The notes below the pieces were generated by a model. It was not told where the DNA came from. It worked only from the letters and a program-made list of their open reading frames with translations, and did no database searches. A stretch of DNA of 64,000 nt from Ceratotherium simum simum (Eukaryota > Chordata > Mammalia > Perissodactyla > Rhinocerotidae): assembly GCF_000283155.1 (NCBI RefSeq), contig NW_004454197.1, forward strand, positions 13,967,110 to 14,031,109, given 5' to 3'. Each line of letters begins with the position of its first letter. Position 1 is the first letter of the stretch. The position numbers were made by a program, and so were the translations under genes. Shown here piece after piece: positions 32,476 to 43,385 of the stretch.

Positions 32476-33804
32476 ACAAAAACAAGATGAGAGCAGTGTA
32501 TTCTGCCATCCAGGCCATCCCATATTTATCAACACGTGAGTCATGGCTTCAAGGACAGCAGACATAAAGGATGTTGGAAGGAAGGAACAACATTCCAGGA
32601 TGGTGTGATGATGCAGAGGAAAAATGTCAGGAATATTCTTAAACTAGCAGGAAAGGGTAAGTGTGACATATGCAAGTATTTCCCGCATAGCACATCCATG
32701 GAAAGGATCAGAGCTCTGAGGGGAGGGAGCCAGAGCAAGCGCACAGGGAGGGAACCAGAACACTGAGTGTGAGCTCTAGGTCTGTAAGTCACCACTGACA
32801 CTGTATCAGCTGAGCTCATTTCTGCTTCTCAGCTCTCCTTGGTCCCCTGGGAAGAAATGAGCCAGCAGCCTAGGGCCACATTCAGGTTAGAGAGTGACCT
32901 TGAAGGCTGTGCCAGCCTCACCCTCACCATCACAGAGGCCAGGAACAGGTTGCTGGGAGGGAGGGAGCCAGACTGTGTCCTCAGGGAGAGACAGAGGAGC
33001 CATCACTGTGGTCATTTCCTGGTCCCCTCCCCTCCTGCTCCTACAATGCTCTCACCAAGGCTGATTCCTCTCCACAGCACGGCACCAAGCGTGGAACCAC
33101 CCCGCAGACACCCGCCCCTCCCCGCTTTGGCCAGGAGCAGCGAGCTGGCCACCAAGGTGTTTTTGCCCACGCTGGGGCCCGCCGTGCCTGTTCTGGCGGG
33201 CGGTGACTCACCGCCGGCAGGCCTCTGGCCGGCGTTATTTTGAGATCCGGCTCCGTGATGGGCTGATGTGACAGCTCTGTTCACTCAGGCCCCTTTGATT
33301 TGTGAATCTCTCTTTGTGGCTTGTGGGGGATGCTCAGGCCCTGCTGTTTCTGGGCTCCAGCATCCCCTCGGCAGGGCAGGCTGGGCCAGCTGCAGCGGGG
33401 GTGGCGGACAGAGCAGCAGGGCCCAGGGCTGAGCAGCTGCTGGCTTGGGCAGCCCGGGCTTCACTTCCAGGCAGCGTGGGGCTGACTGGGTGGTCGTGGA
33501 AGAATGATAAGTGCCTGCTCAGAGCCAGTTATGAATGGCCGGATCGCAAACCACAGCGCTGGACAAGGGCTGCCCTGCTGTGCTTGGGCCTGGGCCCAGA
33601 GCTCTTTATAGGATCTGTGAGGCTCAGGGTGGACCCAAGAGAAGCCACCCGGGATTCGCGGGGCAGCCGGCCCTTGGGAAAGAATACTGTGGGCCTGGGA
33701 GGGGCTCCGCTAGCCAGAAAAGACTCCAGGCCTGTCAGATGAGGTCTGTGGGACCCCACTTGTGGTCCCTAACTTCAAGCACGTAGTGTTCCAGAAGAGA
33801 AAGA
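32476..33804. other. unassigned DNA containing a CpG cluster
   Basis: No repeat named. The plus-strand 146-codon ORF at 33302-33742 and its antisense partner are products of GC-rich sequence. The notable part is the CpG cluster at 33078-33260. Confidence 0.4.
33078..33260. promoter_or_regulatory. short CpG cluster with AP-1-centred palindrome
   Basis: By my count about 17 CpGs fall in about 183 bases with roughly two-thirds G+C, in a window that is otherwise CpG-depleted. That is CpG-island-like but shorter than the usual 200-base threshold. Within it GGCGGTGACTCACCGCC (33199-33215) is a palindrome with 8-base arms around a single central base, and its centre TGACTCA is the AP-1/NF-E2 core. 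No start site or exon is evident. It could be an enhancer or a distant CpG-rich element. Confidence 0.4.
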
Positions 33805-33995
33805 GTGTCAGAGCCGCGGACGACTAGGTTAAAATCCCAGCTCTGCTCCCAGCTAGTGCTAAGACCCTGGGCCGGTTACTCAACCTCAAATCTCTCACCT
33901 GTAAAACTATAAGACCCACCTCTCCGGGTTGCGAAAGGTTTAACCAAGCTATAACACATAACAGATGTGCTCAGTATTGTATCTGCTCGGTAAAT
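33805..33995 (+). repeat. MIR SINE, sense
   Basis: GGTTAAAATCCCAGCTCTGC, GTGCTAAGACCCTGGGCC, CTCTCACCTGTAAAACTATA and a tail at GTGCTCAGTATTGTATCTGC. Confidence 0.85.
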
Positions 33996-35754
33996 GCAGT
34001 CACACACACACCCCGTCCACCTCCAGCTGCTGGTCTGCCTCTGGACCCACGGGGAAGGGATGGCTCGTTCTCAGCTGCTGCCTGGCCAGGTGTCCTCTCC
34101 ATCCTCACGGTTCCATGAATCATTCCTAAGATTGATGTGTTCCCAGGTCAATGAGGGCCAGTTTCCAGCCACCCGACTGGGGGCAGCTGAATTCAGCACA
34201 CACTCCCCCCTCACTGCTGACTCACAACACCGACCTAGCAGACATTTAAGTCAACAGGGGCTTGTTTGGCTGCTGAAAATTTTATGGTCTCAGGCGTTCC
34301 TTCTAGCCAGACAGTCAGCTGCCACTGGGCAAAGCCGCCTACAGAAGAGAAAAAACGTAGACCCCAAATCAAGGCTTGCTGAAGGAAAGGAGGAGAAGGA
34401 GAGAGCCAAGGAACTTCACAGATCCATAAGATGCAACTTGCCCCAGAATTTCATGGTCTCAGCCCCAAGGGCTCCACCACCTAGAAGAGATGACATGAGA
34501 GACAAATCTTATGATGCAAATGTGAGGGTTGGAAGAGGTCTCATGGGTCATCCTGCCCAAGCCCCATGCAGTGATGCACATCCACACTGACAGCTGAAGC
34601 AGCTTCCATCGGGACCTCACCAGGGACAGGTGTTCACTCCTTTTTGGGCAGCTCACTGTGTCAACAAGACCTCCAAATAGTGGAGGTAGGCTTGTGGTAA
34701 GGTAGGAGGTGGTAAGCCACCCCAGGTAGCTTATAGCAATTGCACCTTATTCCATTGTCTGGGGCCACACAACACAGATCTGCTTCTTGGTCCTCAAGAC
34801 AAGGTGACAACACTGCAGCTTCTGTGAGTCTTCTTATCCCCAGAAAAAACTACAAACCATTGACCCACCTTTCCTTTCGGGGTATGGTTCCAGGAGCCCC
34901 ATTCTCTTCTGCTATCACCAGCGAAGACCAAATGCACGAGCTTTACACTGGACTAGGAGGGCTCTGAGGAGGCCTCCAGGGACCAGCGTTTAGAAGCCTC
35001 CCTGGGCCGCCTCTCCTTGAGGACCTCTTAAAGGCCTGGGGGCCGGGGTGCTGTCTTTGGTCCTACACAAGGCTGGGAGTTGATCTGGGCGTCTGAGTGC
35101 CTCACCTTCACCCCCAACCGTGGCAGCTTTGATCCTGGAACTCTCAGCTTTTCCATCAGAATGCAGAGGGCAATAATAGTAACTGTTTGCTTGTCGAGTG
35201 CCTGGAGCTCAGAGGAGAAAAGGTGTCAGACGAGAGTGAAATGTTATTACTGGCACAGGCCAGAGAATGGGATGGAAAATCACCAGCAGAAAGTGGGAAC
35301 TCAGAGGAAGCCATTTGTCAGCTCCTCTGAACAAATGGATACAGGAAAGGGGGTCTCCTCTCTGCAGCCAGGCACGCCCCAGGTCAGCCGGAGGGGCAGG
35401 GGGAGAGGCAGGTGAACCCAGAGGAAGCGCTCTGCTTTCCGACATCAACACGACTGGACACATTTCCTCTAGAAGCCGTGCCTTCAGCCTGAAGACTTGC
35501 TCTTCACTGCAGTCTAGGGGGCTATCAGCCCAGCCCAGAAACCCAGAGCGCCCAAGCAGCCAGTTCAATCAGAGGAGAAGCCTCTGGAGAAAAGGGCCAC
35601 TGTACCCATCATCTGGAAGAACAAGCCTGCTTTTCAAACAGGGGTGCACCAGGCAGACAGAGCAAGTCAGCATGTGCAACATGAGGACTAAAAGGGTAGA
35701 CAGTGGAATAGACTCCTATAGACATACAGATGATTCAATGATCAAAAGAAACTT
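33996..35754. other. unassigned DNA
   Basis: The plus-strand 198-codon ORF at 33994-34590 and the 166-codon ORF at 35267-35767 have no recognisable domain, and the first overlaps MIR tail sequence. I see no clear repeat. Confidence 0.4.
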
Positions 35755-36225
35755 TAAAAAACTCTAATTAGTACTCTCAGAAATTCAGGAAGATTATACA
35801 TTAATGAAAGAATATTCTAGGAAAAAGACATCTCCTTAGACATTTTAAATATGATCCCCCATTCTGTGTCCCTAAAATAAACATCAGTAAATGAACCAAA
35901 AGATAAAGTCAAGGAAATCTGCTGGAACATAGAGCAGGCAGACAAGGAGAAGGAACTCCAAATTAAAATGACCCATCCATTCTACTAGGATGAATGAAAA
36001 AAATACCATATAACATTTTAAAACACAAAGGATAAAGAGAAAATCATAAACACTAGGAGAGAAAACAGAATCACCTATAAATGAGTAAGAATCAGACTGG
36101 CATTTTGTTAACAAAAATTGTTGGAAACGTGAGAGACTTTAATGTATGCTATGTTCCTAGATAGGAAGACTTAATATTATAAAGATACCAATCCTCCTCA
36201 AATTAACCCAGATATCAGATTATTG
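35755..36225 (+). repeat. L1/HAL1 fragments
   Basis: AAAGATAAAGTCAAGGAAAT, ATAAAGAGAAAATCATAAAC and CAGAATCACCTATAAATGAG resemble LINE ORF1/HAL1. CCTAGATAGGAAGACTTAAT followed by ATTATAAAGATACCAATCCT is an L1 ORF2 piece. Two non-adjacent parts of a LINE appear joined, so an internal deletion or two insertions is likely. Confidence 0.65.
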
Positions 36226-36337
36226 ACCTTGACTCCTGACAGCTAAAACTCGTGTACGGACAGTTAGAGACACCCAGTGAGGACTTTGAATCTGACACCA
36301 GGACTGCAAGGAACCAGGGGACAATTCAGGATTCCCT

Positions 36338-36470
36338 CTGGTGGTGGTGGTGACGGAGATAGTGATGGCAGGTGCTGGTCGCGCTGGAGCTGATGGCAGT
36401 AGGGGTGATGGTTGTGGAGATGGCAGCATCCGGTAGCCAGGGTCTAGTAGAGACGATGGCAGCAGAATCA
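36338..36470 (+). repeat. degenerate GGT/GAT trinucleotide tract
   Basis: TGGTGGTGGTGGTGACGGAG starts a stretch where GATGGC, GGTGATGGTTG and GAGATGGCAGC recur. It reads as a decayed trinucleotide repeat. Confidence 0.7.
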
Positions 36471-36633
36471 ACGGAACAGCCTCTTGGCAGCAAGCATCCA
36501 GGGGCAGGGTCACGAGTGATACCAGACTAGCCTTGGAGGAATGGTTAGACAAAGTATGGAAAACACAGGAGGAATTAAAAGGAGTTAAATTTATCTCTAC
36601 TAATCTAGAAGACTTCTTGGTTTATCGTTTAAC

Positions 36634-36648
36634 AAAAAAAAAAAAAAA
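36634..36648 (+). repeat. poly-A run of 15
   Basis: Fifteen consecutive A bases followed by GAAATTACAAAA. It could be the tail of a retroposed sequence, but no parent element was recognised upstream. Confidence 0.9.
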
Positions 36649-37744
36649 GAAATTACAAAACACTCTATATGGTACAACTTAATTTCTCTTTAAAAATTTC
36701 TTTAAAAATTGCAAGGAGATAGCTATGATCACGTTTTACTTATACACCTCTGTAACAAGTAATATTGTACCACAAGCAAGTTTTACTTTTGCATTTCTCA
36801 GGGAAACTAAAAGTAGAAAGGAATAGGACGAGTTTTTCACCATTGTCATGTGACATGGTGAACCTGCTGGGGGACGAGGCTGGGTGTAGGCTGGACCTTC
36901 TGCTGTGTCCCACGCTCTCCTGCAGGAGTAAGTGGAGGTGGCTGAAGGGGTGCCTGGTTTTATCCTAGGGCTTCAAAAAAATTCCTTTGGAGTCTAGGTC
37001 AAGCTAACGGGGGAAAGACTAAAAGAGTGACGGTTACCTTGCTTAAGAACAGCCAGGGTCCCTTAATGTCCCACCAGAGGAGTGAAATTAACTGAAAGGA
37101 AAGACCCCACTCAATAAACGGAATCACAGACAGATGAAAGATGTTTGTTTGACCCAGTAAGTGCAATACACTGTGCCCACAGCACATCCTGATGGAATAT
37201 TACTAGGGGGCTGCCTGTATTTTGCAGCCTGACATCTCTTTGATTTATGGAGCCAAAGTAAGTGACAGACACGGCCAATAAAAATTCTTTAGAGATTCAG
37301 CCTTACTTTCCATTCCATTTTGTAGGAAGGGTGAAAAGATGTGCATGCCTATAATGGGACTGAGTGAAACTCATGAACCACGGATGGGGCATTCGTTCAT
37401 CTGTATCAGGGGCATTTCTGTCATCAGAAGGGGACTTCCATCCTGGGGGGTGCTGAGGCAGGAGCATAGCTCCATCTGGGGGAGGCCTGAGCTAGATAAG
37501 CATTTTGTCCACTGCTGGGAGTTTGCTGGGCAGGCTCAGGGGGACCAGTGGAGCTGGCTTGTCCAGGAGCTGGTTCCTGAAAAGTGATACACAGCCCCTG
37601 TTCCCAGTGGGTTGGCTCACCTTTCAAAAGAACCTGGAGGAGGATGTACTTAAGAGAAGTGAATGTTTTCGTGAGTGAACGATCTGATCCTTTCCTAAGC
37701 TGTGCACTCACATGAAGCCTGAGAGGAAACGCCCACTGAAGGTC

Positions 37745-37914
37745 ATGTGACATAGTGGGCTTGAGCGTGAGATGGATTTGGGTTCAAACTATACCTTTGA
37801 GCAACTTTGGGTGAGTCACTACTCTGAACCTTGTTCTCCTCTTCTATTAAATGGGCATGATACCATCTTCTTCATAGGACTGGTATATGTAATAAATGAC
37901 ACGATGTGCTAGTT
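37745..37914 (+). repeat. MIR SINE, part 1, split by an LTR
   Basis: GGATTTGGGTTCAAACTATA, TTTGGGTGAGTCACTACTCT, TTCTATTAAATGGGCATGAT and CTTCATAGGACTGGTATATG are sense MIR. The expected tail follows only after the LTR, at 38397. Confidence 0.88.
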
Positions 37915-38396
37915 GGCTACGGCTGCCATAACAGAATGCCACAAACTGGAGGCTTGAATAACAGAAGTTTCTTGTCTCTCAGTTCTGTTAAGGGAATCCT
38001 GAGCCAGATAGAGGCCTGAGGCTTGATCTCAGGAGGCTGGGAGTTTAAAACCAAGGTGTCAGCAGGTTGGGTTCCTTCTGAGGGCTATGAGGGAGAATCT
38101 GTTCCACCCTCTCCTCTGGCTTCTGGTGGTTTCCTGTCAATCTTTGACGTTTGTTGGCTTGTAGAAGAATAACCGCCATCTCTGCCTTCATTTTCACCTG
38201 GTGTTTTCCCTGTGTGTGTATTTGTCTCCAGATTTTCCCTTTTTTATGACACCAGTATATTGGATTATGGGTCCACTTAATAACCTCATATTAACTAATT
38301 TCATCTGCAATGACTCTACTTAGGTCACATTCTGAGGTACTAGAGGTTAGGACTTCAAGATATCAATTTTGGGAGGACACAGTTCAACCCGTAATA
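37915..38396 (-). repeat. ERVL-MaLR MLT1 LTR inserted in a MIR
   Basis: TGTGCTAGTTGGCTACGGCT, then CATAACAGAATGCCACAAAC, AACCAAGGTGTCAGCAGGTT, TCACATTCTGAGGTACTAGA and GGACACAGTTCAACCC: an antisense MLT1. The sequences beside it (AATGACACGA and AGTGACATAA) may retain the target duplication. Confidence 0.9.
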
Positions 38397-38460
38397 AGTG
38401 ACATAAGTAAAATGACTGGCATATCACAGTTGCTCAGTAAACAGTATTTATCTTTGTCCA
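38397..38460 (+). repeat. MIR SINE, part 2
   Basis: AAAATGACTGGCATATCACA followed by GTTGCTCAGTAAACAGTATT is the MIR 3' end, continuing the copy broken at 37914. Confidence 0.85.
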
Positions 38461-39164
38461 TAAAGTCCCTCTTGTCACCATCTGGGTTTAAAGAGGCAAT
38501 GAAGGTGGGAAAGAGACCCCCTTGTCTGAGGCAGCTTGTCCAGGTCAGGAGATACTCACCCCGCTCTGCTCCTGCCCTACCCATGTCCCCCTCAATGAGG
38601 CCGCCCTGGGGTTCTGCGTTCTTGGAAGGCAGTGGCATCTACCCCGAGCCCCAGAAGCTCCTGTCTGCTGTCATCTGCTGGTAAACCAATGCCTTGCTGA
38701 CACACATTCCGATTTAGGAGCCTGTCCGCCTCTCTTCTCATTGTGTTGCCATGCTGTGATTGCTGAGAGCCAACATCCACCACTCCATCACTGTGCACTT
38801 CCAGCCCAGCCAGGGTTGCAGGGCACAGTCTGGGGTGAGGGTTTGAAGGACACAGGAATGAAGTGCAGCCACTTCGATAACAAGGTAAAAGCTGTTCAAA
38901 TGCCTGCTCCCCAGGCATCCCTCCCTAGAAGCTCCCACAGCCACATGCAAAGGGATCTTGTCTCTCTGGACACCAGCACAGAGGCCCACTGGTCAAGCCA
39001 CCAAGCACTTGGCACAGATGATGATCTGAAACCTGTTAAAGCTCTTTGCTGCTCAAAAGGGACACAAAGACACAGGTGTGCAGAACAGGGATCACCCTAA
39101 TCTCGATTCCCTTGGGAAATAGCAGCAAGCCATCAGCAACTCTTCACAAAGCAGCATGTAGGAG
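38461..39164. other. unassigned DNA
   Basis: A plus-strand 192-codon ORF (38522-39100) has no recognisable domain. No repeat named. Confidence 0.4.
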
Positions 39165-39345
39165 AGAGCCCTGGGCTAGGAGGGCCAGGGGCAAAGCCTG
39201 GCTCCCACTCTATTTACCATCTAACTGCCAACATATCGCTACACCTTGGAGCCTCCAGGTCTGAATCTTAAACATTGGGTTAAGGATACTGCCCCTTGCT
39301 ATAAGGACTGAGGAAAAAGTGTGCAAAGAGTTGTAAAGAGCAGGG
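39165..39345 (+). repeat. MIR SINE, diverged, sense
   Basis: GGGGCAAAGCCTGGCTCCCA, ACACCTTGGAGCCTCCAGGT, CTTGCTATAAGGACTGAGG and GTGCAAAGAGTTGTAAAGAG follow MIR order. Confidence 0.6.
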
Positions 39346-39507
39346 TTTGAATGAACATCTTCACTTTGCAGGGGCATTTCTGTGACATGCAGCCTTCATG
39401 ATACACACCAAGAGAAGTTTCCAAGTTGTCCTCAGAGGTAACCCCGAGGATGCTTTGCATCACTGAGCACAGCAAGATATTTTCTAATCCTGTATTTTAT
39501 TCAGTAA

Positions 39508-39949
39508 CGTTAGGGACTGAATGTTTCTGTCTCCTCAAATCATAAGTTGAAGCCCTAACTCCCAATGTGATGGTTTTTGGAGATGGGACATTTGTGAGGT
39601 AATTAGGGTAAGATGCAGTCATGGGGGAGGGGGAGCCCTCATGGTGGGATTCGTGCTCTTATAAGAAGAGACACCAGAGCTAGTGCCTACACGCTCTCTC
39701 TCTCTCTCTCTCTCTCTCGCTCTCTCTCGCTCTCTCTCGCTCTCTCTCGCTCTCTCTCTCCCTGCCATGTGAGGACACAGTGAGAAGGCAGCCATCTACA
39801 AGCCAGGGAGAGGATCCTCACCAGAACCCGATCATGCTGGCACCTTGATCTCAGATTTCTACCCTCCAGAACTATGATAAAATAAACGTTCATATTTAAG
39901 CCAACTAGTCTATGGTATTTTGTTATGGCAGCCTGAGCTGACTAATACA
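39508..39949 (+). repeat. ERVL-MaLR MST LTR, perfect 5-bp TSD
   Basis: TTAGGGACTGAATGTTTCTG, CCAATGTGATGGTTTTTGGA, CTTATAAGAAGAGACACCAG, CCATGTGAGGACACAGTGAG and GCTGACTAATACA mark an MST-type LTR. AGTAA lies on both sides (39503-39507 and 39950-39954). A microsatellite has grown in its CT-rich stretch. Confidence 0.95.
39693..39762 (+). repeat. (CT)n / CTCTCTCTCG microsatellite inside the LTR
   Basis: A CT run of over 20 bases, then a 10-base period with a G every ten bases (GCTCTCTCTC repeated about four times). It expands the short CT stretch normal in MST LTRs into a compound repeat. Confidence 0.95.
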
Positions 39950-40089
39950 AGTAAGAAACTATTTCAGTTTCACCATATTAGGAAATCATTGACTATTTCT
40001 TGTAACATTCAAGTGTATTTAAAAGCATTGAGAAAAAAATGTAATTCAAGAATAGCTAAGAAAGAAGACAAAACAGCTATTTTTATATT

Positions 40090-40405
40090 TAATAGCTGAG
40101 CTGTCTGATATGGCAGCCATTAACCACATATGGTTACAGAGCACTTGGAGTGTGGCTAGTCCAAATTGAGATGTGCTGTAAGTGTCAATTACACAGTGGA
40201 TTTCAAAGACTTACCACAAAAAAAGAATGTAAAATTAATAATTTTTATATTGATTACATGTTAATATTTTGGATCCACTGAGTTAAAAAACATATTACTG
40301 GAATGAATGTTACCTGGTTTTCCCTTTTTTAAGGTGGCTGTGAGAAAATATAAATTACATATTTGGCTCATATTTGTGGCTCACACTCTGTTTGCATTGG
40401 AAGGC
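40090..40405. mobile_element. hAT-type non-autonomous DNA transposon
   Basis: GCTGTCTGATATGGCAGCCA and TTAACCACATATGGTTACAG at the left mirror CATATTTGGCTCATATTTGT and GGCTCACAC at the right, so the element has decayed inverted ends; AGAGCACTTGGAGTGTGGCT is typical of the family. The exact family is not assigned. Confidence 0.7.
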
Positions 40406-40419
40406 GCTGGTCCAGAGTC

Positions 40420-40715
40420 TAAGGCAGCAGACGAAGCATGGGCTTTTGAATCAACAAAACAACAGTGTTTGCTGCGAACAGTCCCTTTTGAGACAACAAA
40501 CAAAATCTGTGTGCTCAAGTCCAAACTCGATCATTACCAGCTTTGTCAACAGGGCAAACGATTTAGGCTCTCTGACCCTCAGTTTTCCCATATGCGAAAT
40601 GGAGGTAAGAACGTGTTTCACCGTGTTGTGGCGAAGGTTAGGTGGAACCAGGTATGTAGAATGCCTGGCAGGAGTGTGTTACCCGGTAGAAGCTCAACAA
40701 GTGTTCCTTTCCAAC
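40420..40715 (+). repeat. MIR SINE with internal insertion
   Basis: Head (GACGAAGCATGGGCTTTTGA), then roughly 50-60 unexplained bases rich in ACAACA/AACAAAC, then GGCAAACGATTTAGGCTCTC, CCCTCAGTTTTCCCATATGC and the tail AGAAGCTCAACAAGTGTTCC. Confidence 0.75.
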
Positions 40716-42904
40716 CCACTAGTTAGTAGGAAGAGAAAAACCACGCTGTCAACGCTTCTTAATCAGCACCAGCTGCAGGGCTGGTGGCTTTGCAAAGATG
40801 GAGCTCTGAGCAAGCACGGTGAGCGAGAGGAAGCTAGCCACGCAGAGAAAGTCCTCAGTGTTATTCCGTGTGAAAAGTTTAGAGCTTGGGGGAGAAAAGT
40901 CTTTATTTGAATTTTTCTGCTTGTATTTCTTTAAAGCTTACTCTAAAATGTGGAATTTGTCCTTCATAAGTAGAGAATTGTGACGGATCAATATCAGTGC
41001 TGTGTGTTATAATGAAGTCACAGCTGCACAGAGCATGTTCACGGGGAGTCCTGTCCTCCCCATCCTACACACAGCCATAGAGGCTCTGCGTGGTGCTCTC
41101 ATCTCCCGGTGCACAAGGGTCTCTCTGCCTGGCAGGAGCTCCAGGAACTACACGTTATGACACCCACAGAGACTTACCAGGGATAACCAGTCTCACAGAG
41201 CCAGTCTTCTAAATGGTATTGAGAGGAAAAGCAATTGAGAGAATTGAATATCTTGTCCTGGAGAGAAGGGTCTTAGCTTAGCTTAGTTGCCCAGATGTTC
41301 ATGTTAAAAGCCCGGGGCAGGGGGGTGATTATTGACTGTAAGCTGGTGGGCTGCGACTCTCTACACTGCTCAGTGTGGCAGATGGAGTCTGGAGGCACAG
41401 GGTGTCCAGAACACAGGTACCATCAGCTCCCGTGTGTGTGGGTTCATCTGAAGAATCATTTAGTTCTCCACACCACATTCTAAGAGGGCAATTGAAAAGT
41501 GGAGCTTGCCCTAAGGGAGATAAGCAGGTAGGAAGCAGGCTGCATGGAAACAATTGGAGGAACAGGAGTGTTTTATCTGAAAAGAAGAGACCTGGGAAGT
41601 CTATAAATGTTGCATTCACTGCATGTGAAGAAAGTTCTAGCCTCGCTCTTCTGGCCGTTTGGGTGGGAGAGTAGCCAGTGAGTGAACTCTCTGGGAGAGA
41701 GATGATTTGCTCCACTAAGGAAGAGTGTATTTATTTACCTATGCCCTCCCTTATTCCTAAAAAGATTTAAAATAAATGAAAGGAACAGAGTGGTCCCCCA
41801 GTGTGACAAGCCATTTGGTTAGGCTGTGGGCTCTGTGTCCCTGGAGACATCACAGCAGTTGTCCCGTGTGCCCCAGAGTGGAGGCCTTCGTTGAGTGAGG
41901 ACCTCCAACCCTGAGTGTGAAAGTACAGACACAATTGCTGACAGCAGTGGGGTGCTCCCATGAAGCCCAGAGGGCCCACCTGCTACCTGCTCCTCAGCTA
42001 CAGTGCATGTTTGTGAAGTTGGAAAGTTGGTTTGGAACCTTCTTCTCTCCTTTCCTAATGCATCCCCCTTTAGTAAAGTTCACTTTTCCCGGCCCTTCCC
42101 CAGGTCCCAGTGACCTCAGGCTCCTGGCCCCATCATCAGGCTAAAAGGGACTCCCAGACCAGTCTTCTCTCCAGTGCCAAATACAAAGGAAAAGTAAAGC
42201 CAAGAGTGGCAAATGCAGCATGTGGTATGGATGGAGGAGGGGTAAGGCAGGTTAGAAGTGTCTCTGATGCCCCAGGTGGCCCTGGGCCAGGGCTATAGCA
42301 TGTCCCCACTCTGGCACGGATGTTATTATTTTTGTCACCCCTGCCTACACCCTGGACTGAGTGAGCCCCGGGGAAGGGCTTCTGTTTGGGCAAGGCGGGA
42401 GGTAATTTCAGTGTATTTAAGTTGCAGTTGCCTTTAGGGAATGGGAAAAAGTGAGTCAGACACAGTTCTTGAACCTGGGACCCCTGGCCTGAACTTTGAG
42501 GAGACAGGAAGGCACTCTGGTTAGTCACTCTGTTTCTGTGGGGCCATGCTGGGAGCAAATCCTGCCACGTGTATTGGCACTATGGCCCTGTCCATGGGTG
42601 GGAACCAGCATGCTCAGGAGCAAAGGCCTCCGGTGGAATTATCCAAGGCTAGTGAAGCACCTCAGCCTGGAACGCTCTTCAAGGCCTCTGAAGACCACTG
42701 CTGCTCACAGCTCTGGACACTAGAGGAGAATGGAAGGAGTGGAGAGAGGGGAAGGGGCTCACAGAGGACCTTGTGGTCAGCCTCAGGCCAATCTGCTGGT
42801 CTAGAGCAAGTGGACAAGGGTTTTCTGAGCAGAAGACTCACACTGCTCCCTCTGGGCACATGGAAGGTGGAATCCTAAGGTTAGCCTTTACCACAGGAGA
42901 TCAA
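40716..42904. other. unassigned DNA
   Basis: About 2.2 kb with no repeat that I can name. A short CTTAG triplication lies near 41274. ORFs of up to 140 codons occur on both strands without domains. Confidence 0.4.
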
Positions 42905-43385
42905 GAACCTAAAAGTGTTCAAATCCTTTGAAGTAACAGTTCCACTCTGGGAACTGACCCTAAAGAACTGATTCCAGAATTAAAAAATAAACTACCCAAA
43001 GATAGTCACTGTGCTACTATTTATAACAGCCAAAGCTTGAAATGATAATTAATCAATAGGGAATTGGCTAATTAACCTACTGCATGTCCTCAGCTACCAC
43101 TTGTGCTATCTAGGAAAAGTCTGTAATCACATGGGAATATGTTTATGATTTTCAGTAGAAAAGATGAAATCATGATATGAAAGTGTACAATTGTATAAGC
43201 ATAGCTGTGTAACAGGACAAAAACTTCCACAGGAAAAGTCAAGGATGGAAAGATATCAAAATGGTAGTTAACACTGTGTGATAGGAATCAGGATTATATT
43301 TTCTTTTCTTTTTGGTATTTTCCAAACTGCGTCTGATGTGTGGATATGTTTGATAATATTTTGATGTTTTACAAAGTAACTTCAG
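42905..43385 (+). repeat. old L1M 3' end
   Basis: CAGTTCCACTCTGGGAACTG, ACCCTAAAGAACTGATTCC, GCTACTATTTATAACAGCCA, TAGGGAATTGGCTAATTAAC and a T-rich end (TTTTCTTTTCTTTTTGG) are the usual order of an old L1 ORF2 end and 3' UTR. Confidence 0.85.

Larger units (their letters stand above)
36226..37744. other. unassigned DNA with low-complexity patches
   Basis: Holds the GGT/GAT-rich stretch (36338-36470), a 15-A run (36634-36648) and otherwise unassigned sequence. Confidence 0.4.

Noticed and set aside
33994..34590. 198-codon plus-strand ORF
   Set aside because: It starts at the tail of a MIR and shows no domain, signal peptide or splice structure.
39661..39770. CRISPR-like regular spacing in the CT/CG repeat
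   Set aside because: It is a 10-base microsatellite in an LTR of a mammalian genome, with no spacers.
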